A stretch of 8,088 bases of DNA. It comes from an uncultured Collinsella sp. Lineage in GTDB: Bacteria; Actinomycetota; Coriobacteriia; Coriobacteriales; Coriobacteriaceae. The notes under the pieces are model-generated. The model saw only the letters and a list, made by a program, of their open reading frames with translations. It made no database searches and was not told the origin of the DNA. The stretch covers positions 1 to 8,088 of the forward strand of contig CABSNX010000082.1 of the NCBI GenBank assembly GCA_902479205.1, read 5' to 3'. The position numbers were made by a program, and so were the translations under genes. Shown here piece after piece: positions 1 through 5,536 of this stretch (the first letter of the stretch is position 1; every line of letters starts with the position of its first letter).

Positions 1-31
1 GTCGGCAGCGTCAGATGTGTATAAGAGACAG
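1..31 (+). other. Nextera/Tn5 read-1 sequencing adapter (artefact)
   Basis: These bases match the Illumina Nextera read-1 transposase adapter lacking its first two bases, and end in the 19-bp Tn5 mosaic end AGATGTGTATAAGAGACAG. The tgt reading frame starts immediately after it, so the true genomic sequence begins at about base 32. The apparent GTG start at 31 is created by the last adapter base. The reverse complement of the same adapter is at the other end of the window. Confidence 0.97.
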
Positions 32-444
32 TGCCTAAGCACAAGCCGCGCTACCTCATGGGCGTCGGCAACCCTACCACGCTCGTGCGCGGCGTTGGCG
101 TGGGCATCGACATGTTCGACTGCGTGCTGCCGACGCGCACCGGCCGCATGGGTACGGCGTTCTCCAGTGAGGGTCGCCTCAACTTCCGTAACGCGCGCTT
201 TGCGCACGACGATGGTCCCATCGACCCCACCTGCACCTGCCCGGTGTGCACGGGCGGCTACAGCCGCGCGCTCATCCGCCACATGGTCACGCAGAAGGAG
301 ATGCTCGGCGGTATTCTGCTGTCGATGCACAACATCTACTACCTGCTCAACCTTATGCAGCGTGCCCGCCAGGCCATTATCGAGGGCCGCTACGGCGCGT
401 TCGTGAGTGACTGGATGAACAGTCCTGCGGCGGTGGACTACTAA
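32..444 (+). CDS. tgt: tRNA-guanine transglycosylase (queuine tRNA-ribosyltransferase), C-terminal part
   Basis: This is the 3' end of a TGT gene, which exchanges guanine 34 for the queuosine precursor preQ1 in the anticodons of Asn, Asp, His and Tyr tRNAs. The visible 137 residues begin at the conserved KPRYLMGVG segment. They contain GIDMFDCVLPTR, whose Asp in FDCVLPTR is the family's catalytic nucleophile. A zinc site follows: Cys-x-Cys-x2-Cys in DPTCTCPVC, with the fourth ligand the His of SMHNIYY. The stretch after the third Cys (CTGGYSR) appears one residue longer than the CxxYSR form I remember from other TGTs. About two thirds of the protein is missing because the sequence starts at an adapter. 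The frame ends in TAA, and 213 bp with a terminator separate it from the next gene. Confidence 0.95.
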
Positions 445-593
445 GAGCGGCGCGGGCGCTTGCAGAGCGCTGGCAACGGCAAGGGGCGAGCGCTGGCCGG
501 TCATCGCGTTCGCTAACACGGTCTGCGCGACCGCTGACCGATAGCTTGCAAGCACTTGATGCATCGTGGGTACCATACCGAATGGTTGATGTT
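445..593. other. non-coding stretch after tgt with a 10-bp direct repeat
   Basis: No convincing gene is visible here. GAGCGCTGGC occurs twice, at 465-474 and 488-497, 23 bp apart, and each copy contains the palindrome AGCGCT. CTTGC at 459-463 can pair with GCAAG at 479-483. A perfect 10-bp palindrome, GCTTGCAAGC, lies at 544-553. A small RNA or a leader of the downstream gene is possible but unproven. Confidence 0.4.
546..576 (+). promoter_or_regulatory. weak candidate promoter for the LOG-family gene
   Basis: TTGCAA at 546-551 and TACCAT at 571-576 are separated by 19 bp and resemble a sigma-70 -35/-10 pair, each with 4 or so matching bases. The -35 overlaps the palindrome GCTTGCAAGC (544-553), which could be an operator. 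If the promoter is real, its transcript would run through the terminator at 594-641 before reaching the gene, so the terminator would act as an attenuator. The match is weak and the spacing long. Confidence 0.25.
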
Positions 594-641
594 CGGGCGG
601 GTGTTTGGCGCATGGCGTCGACCCCGCCCGTTTTTCTTTTT
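594..641 (+). terminator. rho-independent terminator immediately before the LOG-family gene
   Basis: CGGGCGGG at 594-601 pairs perfectly with CCCGCCCG at 623-630 (8 bp, almost all G:C) around a loop of about 21 bases. It is followed directly by a T-rich run (five T, one C, five T) at 631-641. It could end tgt transcription. Only six bases separate the T-run from the AGGAG ribosome binding site at 648-652. That leaves no room for a promoter after the terminator, so regulated read-through is worth considering. Confidence 0.8.
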
Positions 642-657
642 CTCGATAGGAGTACCC

Positions 658-1416
658 ATGATTAAGAACGAGAATGTCGAGGGCGAGCCTGCCTACGACG
701 AGACGTACCGCCGCGGCCCCGTGTTCATGCGCGGCCCCATGATTCCTAAGGACAACACCTACGCCAACCTGCTGGCGCCCGAGGAGTCGACCGACTGGCT
801 GCATGCCGACCCCTGGCGCGTGCTGCGCATTCAGGCAGAGTTTGTCGACGGCTTTGGCGCGCTTGCCGAGCTCGGGCCCGCGGTGACCATCTTCGGCAGC
901 GCCCGCACGCCCAAGACCGATCCGCTCTACAAGGCGGCACGCGCGGTCGGTCGCAAGATTGCGCAACGTGGCGTGGCAGTCATCACCGGTGGCGGCCCCG
1001 GCATCATGGAAGCGGCCAACAGGGGAGCGGCGAGTGTCAACGGCAAGTCAGTTGGCCTGGGCATTGAGTTGCCGCACGAGCATGGGCTCAATAAATACGT
1101 GAACCTCGGCATGGACTTCCGTTACTTCTTTGTGCGCAAGACCATGTTCGTCAAATACAGCTCGGGTGCTATCGTGTTTCCCGGCGGTTTTGGCACGCTC
1201 GACGAGATGTTCGAGGTGCTCACGCTGGTGCAGACGCACAAGGTCAAGCGCATGCCGCTTGTGCTGGTGGGTACCGAGTACTGGCAGGGCCTGTTCGACT
1301 GGCTCAACGGCCCGGTGATGGATGCCGGTATGATCAGCCCGCTCGATCCCGAGCTCGTACACATCACCGACGACCTCAACGAGGCCGTCGACATTGCCCT
1401 GAGCGGGCTGATGTAG
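658..1416 (+). CDS. LOG-family (TIGR00730) Rossmann-fold protein, likely nucleotide phosphoribohydrolase
   Basis: The 252-residue protein belongs to the LOG/TIGR00730 family. Characterised members split cytokinin riboside 5'-monophosphate or other purine nucleotides into free base and ribose 5-phosphate. The bacterial in vivo substrate is often unknown. Visible motifs are GGGPGIMEAANRG from about residue 111, FFVRKTMF with Arg160 and Lys161, and the diagnostic PGGFGTLDE at 175-183, which carries catalytic and phosphate-binding residues. About 75 residues precede the Rossmann core, making this a longer form than the roughly 190-residue minimal proteins. I chose ATG 658 because AGGAG at 648-652 sits five bases upstream. 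The frame stays open back to ATG 556/559 through the terminator, but that extension reads as low-quality sequence. No soluble-protein exceptions such as signal peptide or membrane segment are seen, so it is probably cytoplasmic. Confidence 0.9.
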   Translation: MIKNENVEGEPAYDETYRRGPVFMRGPMIPKDNTYANLLAPEESTDWLHADPWRVLRIQAEFVDGFGALAELGPAVTIFGSARTPKTDPLYKAARAVGRKIAQRGVAVITGGGPGIMEAANRGAASVNGKSVGLGIELPHEHGLNKYVNLGMDFRYFFVRKTMFVKYSSGAIVFPGGFGTLDEMFEVLTLVQTHKVKRMPLVLVGTEYWQGLFDWLNGPVMDAGMISPLDPELVHITDDLNEAVDIALSGLM

Positions 1417-1446
1417 ATCAATCGTGCCCACGCGACATGAATACGC

Positions 1447-1482
1447 ATGGCAATCTGATGTTATTTAACATCAGATTGCCAT
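1447..1482. repeat. perfect 17-bp inverted repeat with a 2-base spacer
   Basis: ATGGCAATCTGATGTTA at 1447-1463 is the exact reverse complement of 1466-1482, separated by TT. The stem is AT-rich, unlike its surroundings. It lies 30 bp after the LOG-family stop and just upstream of a TATACT -10 box for the toxin-antitoxin genes. It could be a terminator for the upstream gene, although the following TTATATT is only a poor U-tract. It could also be an operator for the RelB-like antitoxin. Confidence 0.85.
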
Positions 1483-1492
1483 TTATATTGGG

Positions 1493-1498
1493 TATACT
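1493..1498 (+). promoter_or_regulatory. candidate -10 box of the toxin-antitoxin operon
   Basis: TATACT matches five of six -10 consensus bases and lies 31 bp before the antitoxin start. No good -35 is found at 16-18 bp. The expected -35 position falls inside the right arm of the inverted repeat at 1447-1482, so a protein bound to that repeat would block or replace normal RNA polymerase contact. TTAACA at 1465-1470 resembles a -35 but the spacing is 22 bp. Confidence 0.45.
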
Positions 1499-1529
1499 GG
1501 TGTAAAAGACGAGGGCGAGGAGGTCGCAA

Positions 1530-1829
1530 ATGTCTACAGCAACAGTTAAGCCTACGACGGTTCGAATCGAAGAGGGGCTCAAGGAGCAGGCGACTGAGTT
1601 CTTGGATTCGGTCGGCCTCAGCCTCAATTCCTATCTCAATCTTGCCGTTCGGCAGCTGGTAAATCAGCGAAAGATTCCTTTTGAGATTGTAGGAAGGGCG
1701 GAGGTGCCCAACGAGGCGACGAGGCGTGCCATGGTGATCGCCGAGGCTCATGAGTTGGGGATTTTGCCGGACGATAGCCTGTCATTCAATAACGCTGATG
1801 AGCTTATGTCATTCCTCGATGAGGAATAG
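1530..1829 (+). CDS. RelB/DinJ-family type II antitoxin
   Basis: A 99-residue protein with the RelB/DinJ architecture. The N-terminal ribbon-helix-helix DNA-binding region spans about residues 8-50 (TTVRIEEGLKEQATEFL, then GLSLNSYLNLAVRQLV). A following segment, RKIPFEI, is typical of this family. The C-terminal half is acidic and ends DELMSFLDEE, where such antitoxins usually wrap the toxin. It should neutralise the adjacent YafQ/RelE-like toxin and repress its own promoter, and the inverted repeat at 1447-1482 is the obvious candidate operator. ATG 1530 follows a strong GAGGAGG at 1517-1523. Sampled lines of this gene and its partner are about 45-57% GC, below the neighbouring genes, with more AAA, ATT and TTT-type codons, which suggests acquisition. 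Family assignment is firm; the specific name is not. Confidence 0.9.
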   Translation: MSTATVKPTTVRIEEGLKEQATEFLDSVGLSLNSYLNLAVRQLVNQRKIPFEIVGRAEVPNEATRRAMVIAEAHELGILPDDSLSFNNADELMSFLDEE

Positions 1830-1831
1830 CG

Positions 1832-2140
1832 ATGTTCGAGATTAAAGTCGAGGCTCAATTTAAGGTGGACTACAAACGAACGATGCGCATGCATCCGCAG
1901 CTAAAAAGTGAGTTTAAAGCGGCGGTTGCAGAGCTTGTGGCTCATGGGTCACTTCCGGCGGAGTATGGCGCCCACGAGCTCTCAAACCCGGGCGGAAACT
2001 ACAACGGCCACATCGATTTCCACCTATCCGATGGCTTGGTCGATGTGGTCGTTCTTTATCTTCCCCATAAGACTAACCCAGTGATTAGGCTGGTGAGAAT
2101 GGGCACTCATCAGGAGCTGTTTCAGGGTCCGCTGGGCTGA
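1832..2140 (+). CDS. YafQ/RelE-family toxin (probable ribosome-dependent mRNA endonuclease)
   Basis: A 102-residue basic protein two bases downstream of the antitoxin, so the pair is almost certainly translationally coupled. The ribosome binding site lies in the antitoxin's last codons (GATGAGGAA). It matches the YafQ branch of the RelE superfamily: FKVDYKRTM near the N-terminus, the LPAEYGAHEL segment with His48, then HIDFHLSDG with His64 and Asp67, and the C-terminal GTHQELF with His93 and Phe97. These correspond to the His50/His63/Asp67/His87/Phe91 active-site set of E. coli YafQ, so the toxin looks catalytically intact. Compared with YafQ there are a few extra residues between Asp67 and the final His. 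Such toxins cleave mRNA in the ribosomal A site during stress. The stop codon is 13 bp from the palindromic element at 2154. Confidence 0.88.
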   Translation: MFEIKVEAQFKVDYKRTMRMHPQLKSEFKAAVAELVAHGSLPAEYGAHELSNPGGNYNGHIDFHLSDGLVDVVVLYLPHKTNPVIRLVRMGTHQELFQGPLG

Positions 2141-2153
2141 TCGCCGATTTCCA

Positions 2154-2220
2154 AGTTGCGGTGGAATAGGGATTGATTTGCGGCTGATAAGCCAAAAACA
2201 GTCCCTATTTCACCGCAACT
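2154..2220 (+). repeat. long palindromic element, copy 1 (dispersed repeat)
   Basis: A 19-base left arm (2154-2172) pairs with the right arm (2202-2220), with one G.T pair. The outer 16 bases, AGTTGCGGTGGAATAG and CTATTTCACCGCAACT, are identical in copy 2 at 5428-5494. The inner arm here is GGA/TCC, differing from copy 2. The loop contains a small hairpin, GGCT-GATA-AGCC, at 2182-2193. The element fills the gap between the convergent toxin and degV genes, 13 bp from each stop codon. There is no T-tract on either side, so it is not a classic intrinsic terminator here. Confidence 0.9.
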
Positions 2221-2233
2221 GATGTGGGCGCCC

Positions 2234-3094
2234 CTAGTGAGTTGGCTGGTAGCGGGGGCAGTAGCTGATGGCGATGGCGTCGACGCCTACGTGGGTGGCA
2301 ATGGTGCAGCCGATGGGGCCGGTGCCGGCGTCTACGTAGTCTTGGCCCGCGAGCGCTTGGTTGACGAGTTCCTGCTCCTCGGCGGCGCCGGTCGTGAGCA
2401 CGCGCACGCTGGAGCCCGGATGCTCGGCCAAAAATGCGAGGCAATCGGCCATGGTGTTGGCAACGATGCGCTTGGCGCCGCGGCCCTTTTTGATGGCCTT
2501 GATCTCGCCCGATTTCCACTCCGGCGAAACGGCCAGGCGAATGTTGAGCATCTGCGTGAGCTGGCCGGCGAGTTTAGGTGCGCGGCCGTTCTTGACCAGG
2601 TTCTCGAGCGTGCGGGGAATCAGCAGCAGGTGGGCGTCGGGCAGCGTCGCGCGGATCTGCGCCTCGGTCTCGTCCAGGCTGCGACCGTCCTCGCGCATGG
2701 CGAGCGCGTACTCCACCAGCAGGCCTTCGGCACCCGAACCGGTGCGCGAATCGATGCAGCGCACGTCGAGCTCGTGGGTCTCGGCCGTCAGGCTGGCGTT
2801 GGCATAGCAGGCGGACCACTCGCTGCATAGCGAGATAAAGATGGCGCTATCGTGGCCGTCGGCGAGCACGCGGTCAAAGAGCGCCTTGAACTCGCCGGCG
2901 CTCGGCTGCGAGGTGTGCGGCAACTGCTCGGAGCCAGCCATGCGGGCGACGTATTCCTCGGCGGTAATCTGCACCTGGTCGAGCAGGTCCTCACCCTCGA
3001 TAATCACATGCAGTGGAATCACGTAAATGCCGAGCTCTTGAGCACGGGCGGGGGAGATGTCCGATGTGGAGTCGGTTATGATGGCAAAAGACAT
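2234..3094 (-). CDS. DegV-family fatty-acid-binding protein (FakB-like)
   Basis: A 286-residue DegV protein, the usual family length. DegV/FakB proteins bind a long-chain fatty acid and can present it to the FakA kinase for phosphorylation and entry into phospholipid synthesis. Motifs in order: ITDSTSD at 6-12, TSQPSAGEF with Thr61, SEWSACYAN with Ser94, DSRTGS, LENLVKNGR and THVGVDA with His268. Thr61, Ser94 and His268 fit the fatty-acid carboxylate-binding positions known from staphylococcal FakB. The common SGT and GPGA motifs are altered to SAC and GVDA. I chose ATG 3094 because of AAAGGTG just upstream and the fold's need to start at the MxFxIITDST strand; an upstream TTG at 3151 would overlap the promoter. 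No fakA is visible in the window. It is divergent from the HAD gene. Confidence 0.93.
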   Translation of the reverse strand: MSFAIITDSTSDISPARAQELGIYVIPLHVIIEGEDLLDQVQITAEEYVARMAGSEQLPHTSQPSAGEFKALFDRVLADGHDSAIFISLCSEWSACYANASLTAETHELDVRCIDSRTGSGAEGLLVEYALAMREDGRSLDETEAQIRATLPDAHLLLIPRTLENLVKNGRAPKLAGQLTQMLNIRLAVSPEWKSGEIKAIKKGRGAKRIVANTMADCLAFLAEHPGSSVRVLTTGAAEEQELVNQALAGQDYVDAGTGPIGCTIATHVGVDAIAISYCPRYQPTH

Positions 3095-3150
3095 AATTGC
3101 ACCTTTCGTTGGGGCGCTTGCGCGCCGCCTTCTGAGAGCAAAGTGCGACA

Positions 3151-3171
3151 AGTATAGTGGAGTCGTTCCAC
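3151..3171 (-). promoter_or_regulatory. candidate degV -10 box with adjacent palindrome
   Basis: On the minus strand TATACT (3156-3151) lies about 57 bp upstream of the degV start and is a good -10 box. Directly upstream is the palindrome GTGGA-5-TCCAC (3157-3171), placed where the spacer between -35 and -10 would be. The -35 position itself is poor (CTAGAA with a 17-bp spacer). A repressor or activator bound to the palindrome is plausible but only inferred. Confidence 0.4.
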
Positions 3172-3186
3172 ATTTCTAGGTTCAAT

Positions 3187-3202
3187 TGTTGAATAGTCAA
3201 CA
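3187..3202. promoter_or_regulatory. inverted repeat in the divergent degV-HAD intergenic region
   Basis: TGTTGA at 3187-3192 and TCAACA at 3197-3202 form a perfect 6-bp inverted repeat around ATAG. It lies between the two divergent genes, about 95 bp from the degV start and 49 bp from the HAD start. Its size and place fit a dimeric regulator site acting on one or both genes. No clear promoter for the HAD gene could be picked out nearby. Confidence 0.4.
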
Positions 3203-3250
3203 GTTTGAAGTGTCGGTGTGGAAATCATCAACTGGGGAAGAGGGATGCCG

Positions 3251-3913
3251 ATGGCGGCATTACAGCTATGCGAGCGGCCGGTTGTGCTGTTCGATTTTGA
3301 CGGCACGGTGGCCGATACGGGCCGGGCGGTGATGACCTCGACGCGCAAGACGTTGGCCGCGCGCGGGTTTTCGGAGGCGCAGATGGGTGACCTGCGCCGC
3401 ATGATCGGGCCGCCCCTGTGGAAGAGCTTTCACGACTTTTATGGCTTCTCCCGCGAGGAGTCGCTTGTGGTGGCTGACGAGTACCGTGCCTTTTTTGATG
3501 AGCTGGGGCCGGAGGAGTACCCCGTGTTCGATGGGGTCCCCGAGCTGCTGGATGGGTTGGCCGCCCAGGGCAAGCGTATGGCCGTGGCGACGTCTCGCAT
3601 GGAGGCGAAGTGCATCGATATGGTTCATGAGCTGGGGCTTTGCCAGTTCGAAGCTGTGGTTGGCATGAATCCGCCGCAGGGACGCGAGACCAAGGCCGAT
3701 TCGGTTCGCGATGCCCTGGCGGCGCTCGGCGCGACGGCCGACGATGCCGTGATGATCGGCGATCGCTTTAACGATGTGGAGGGCGCGCACGCGATGGGCG
3801 TGCCGTGCATCGGCATCTATTCGGGCGCGGCAGCGCCGGGGGAGCACGAGGCCGCGGGCGCCGATGCGGTGGTGCACTCGGTGGCCGAGCTTGCTAAACT
3901 TTTCGCTATCTAA
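3251..3913 (+). CDS. HAD-superfamily hydrolase, phosphoglycolate-phosphatase-like
   Basis: A 220-residue HAD phosphatase with all four catalytic motifs. Motif I is DFDGT with nucleophile Asp15 and acid/base Asp17. Motif II is the Thr/Ser of VATSR at about 114-115. Motif III is Lys148 in RETKADS. Motif IV is GDRFND with Asp171 and Asp175, which hold magnesium. An alpha-helical cap lies between motifs I and II (about 25-90), as in the Gph/PGP-like subfamily IA. The substrate cannot be told from sequence; a small phosphorylated metabolite is likely. ATG 3251 is preferred over GTG 3218 and ATG 3245 because GAAGAGGG at 3237-3244 is correctly spaced only for it, and the conserved DFDGT strand then begins at the usual distance from the N-terminus. 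The M20 peptidase gene follows after 55 bp on the same strand. Confidence 0.88.
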   Translation: MAALQLCERPVVLFDFDGTVADTGRAVMTSTRKTLAARGFSEAQMGDLRRMIGPPLWKSFHDFYGFSREESLVVADEYRAFFDELGPEEYPVFDGVPELLDGLAAQGKRMAVATSRMEAKCIDMVHELGLCQFEAVVGMNPPQGRETKADSVRDALAALGATADDAVMIGDRFNDVEGAHAMGVPCIGIYSGAAAPGEHEAAGADAVVHSVAELAKLFAI

Positions 3914-3968
3914 TAGACATAATGTGAGGGGCGGGCGTACCCGTCGCTCATTGGTAAGGAGGTCGTTC

Positions 3969-5405
3969 ATGAATCAGGTGGAGCAGAGCGTTGCCGAGTA
4001 TGTCGACGAGGTCTGGGAGGATGTCGTTGCCGATATCGAACAACTGGTGAGCTATCCGTCCGTGGCCGTTGCTGCCGATGCGGAGCCCGGTGCGCCGTTT
4101 GGCCGCCCGGTCCGTGACGCGCTCGATTGCGCGCTCGGCATTGCGCAAAAGCTCGGCTATCAGACGAGCGACGACGGGGGCTATGTGGGAATCGCCGATA
4201 TCCCGGGTCGCGGCGACAAGCAGCTCGCGACTATCTGCCACGTGGACGTGGTTCCCGCTGGCCCCGGTTGGAACACCGACCCGTTTGCGATGGAGCGCCG
4301 CGAGGGCTGGCTGCTCGGCCGTGGCGTGATCGACGACAAGGGCCCGGCGGTGTTGTCGCTCTACGCCGGCGCTTATCTGCTCAAACACGGCATTGTGCCG
4401 CGCTATACCTTCCGCGCGCTGCTGGGCTGCGATGAGGAAGTGGGCATGTCCGACGTTCACCATTATCTGGAGAATCACGCAGACCCCGACTTCTTGTTTA
4501 CGCCCGATGCCGAGTTCCCGGTCTGCAATGCCGAGAAGGGCCAGTTTGGGGCGACGTTCGTCAGCCCCAAGATCGACGGCGGGCGCATCGTGTCGTGGAG
4601 CGGCTCCGAGGCGAGCAATGCCATTCCGTCGCAGTCCATCTGCGAGCTTGCGATTGCCGCCGATGAGCTGCCGGCGCCCGTTGAGAACGCCGACCGCCTG
4701 GAGATCACGGCGCTTGATAACGGGCGTGCGCAGATTTTTGCCCACGGCATTGGCGGTCATGCCTCGATGCCCGAGGGAACGATCAATGCCGTCGGCCTGA
4801 TTGTGTCGTATCTGCGCGAGGCCGAGGACGCGTTTGGTGCACGCGACGAGCGCCTGCTGACGCCTGCCGAGCACGAGTTCGTCAAGTTCCTGGCCTTTGT
4901 GCATGCGGATGCCTATGGCCGCGGCCTGGGTATCGATGCGACGAGTCCGGCGTTTGGCCCGCTTACCTGCAACGCTGGCGTCATCCGCGTGGCGGATGGC
5001 CATATTGAGCAGGTCATCGACGTGCGCTTCCCCGACAGCACGAGTGCCGATACCATCCGCGAGCAGCTTGACCCGCTCGTGGGCCGTTTTGGCGTGACGT
5101 GCCAGCTGGGTCGCGCTAAGGTGCCGTTCTCGGTGTCTTCCGACGATCTGGCCGTGAAGGCGCTTATCGATACCTATAACGAGTTTACGGGCAAGCATGC
5201 TGAGCCCTTTGCCATGGGCGGCGGCACGTACGCACGCAACTTTGCCCGCGCCGTCTCGTTTGGCCCCGAGGAGACCGGCCTGGAGCTGCCCGCATGGGGC
5301 GGCCAGATGCACGGCCCCAACGAGTGCGCCAACGAGGAACAGCTTAAACAAGCGCTCAAGATCTATATTGTTGCGATCCTCCGTTTGAATGAATTAGAGC
5401 TTTAA
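3969..5405 (+). CDS. M20-family metallodipeptidase, PepV/Sapep type
   Basis: A 478-residue cytoplasmic dinuclear metallopeptidase of the PepV-like dipeptidase group, which trims dipeptides with broad specificity. Expected metal and catalytic residues are all present: His91 and Asp93 in CHVDVVPAGPGW, Asp122/Asp123 in GRGVIDDKGP, Glu156 (general base) and Glu157 in CDEEVG, Asp180 in TPDAEFPV and the C-terminal His448 in GGQMHGPNE. The lid domain carries HGIGGHASMPEG. The length is typical for PepV (about 470). ATG 3969 has a near-perfect AAGGAGGT at 3956-3963. An in-frame opening extends upstream into the HAD gene but lacks family similarity. It is probably co-transcribed with the HAD gene, although CATAAT at 3918-3923 could be a weak internal -10. 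The terminator/palindrome at 5427 follows 21 bp after the stop. Confidence 0.93.
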   Translation: MNQVEQSVAEYVDEVWEDVVADIEQLVSYPSVAVAADAEPGAPFGRPVRDALDCALGIAQKLGYQTSDDGGYVGIADIPGRGDKQLATICHVDVVPAGPGWNTDPFAMERREGWLLGRGVIDDKGPAVLSLYAGAYLLKHGIVPRYTFRALLGCDEEVGMSDVHHYLENHADPDFLFTPDAEFPVCNAEKGQFGATFVSPKIDGGRIVSWSGSEASNAIPSQSICELAIAADELPAPVENADRLEITALDNGRAQIFAHGIGGHASMPEGTINAVGLIVSYLREAEDAFGARDERLLTPAEHEFVKFLAFVHADAYGRGLGIDATSPAFGPLTCNAGVIRVADGHIEQVIDVRFPDSTSADTIREQLDPLVGRFGVTCQLGRAKVPFSVSSDDLAVKALIDTYNEFTGKHAEPFAMGGGTYARNFARAVSFGPEETGLELPAWGGQMHGPNECANEEQLKQALKIYIVAILRLNELEL

Positions 5406-5426
5406 GGTCTCGCGGTTTCCCAATCT

Positions 5427-5505
5427 AAGTTGCGGTGGAATAGTTCCTAGAATGGGCCATTTGATGGCCAAGCAGGAACTATTTCACCGCAACTTTGTTT
5501 TTATT
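5427..5505 (+). terminator. palindromic element copy 2, acting as an intrinsic terminator
   Basis: A 22-base left arm (5427-5448) pairs with 5474-5495, with a single G.T pair at the same position as in copy 1. It is followed by TTTGTTTTTATT (5494-5505), giving a strong rho-independent terminator for the HAD-M20 unit. The outer 16 bases are identical to the copy at 2154-2220. The inner arm, TTCCT/AGGAA, differs but still pairs. The loop holds a second hairpin, GGCCAT-TTG-ATGGCC, at 5455-5469. Confidence 0.9.
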
Positions 5506-5536
5506 GGTGTAAAAGGCTGGTCATGTTCGGCGGCGG

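Noticed and set aside
561..585. GTGGGTACCATACCG resembles the conserved T-box antiterminator sequence upstream of a terminator.
   Set aside because: The match to AGGGTGGNACCGCG is only partial, there is no stem I/specifier structure that I can identify, and the downstream gene is not an amino-acid or tRNA synthetase gene.
556..657. Upstream in-frame start giving a 286-residue LOG-family protein.
   Set aside because: The extension is encoded by the terminator stem and T-run (a PFFFF stretch), while ATG 658 has a well-placed AGGAG.
2222..2830. 202-codon plus-strand open frame opposite degV.
   Set aside because: It is a shadow of degV, whose motifs and length are complete, and it begins in the palindromic element region without family similarity.
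3891..3923. Possible internal promoter for the M20 gene (TTGCTA and CATAAT).
   Set aside because: The spacer is 21 bp, too long for a normal sigma-70 promoter; mentioned only as a weak -10.
3948..5351. 467-codon open frame on the minus strand opposite the M20 peptidase gene.
   Set aside because: It mirrors a well-supported gene; the translation has no recognisable domain, and long antisense frames are common in high-GC genes.
1498..5515. The 11-mer TGGTGTAAAAG occurs at 1498-1508 and 5505-5515.
   Set aside because: In about 8 kb several chance 11-base matches are expected; the flanking sequence is not shared.
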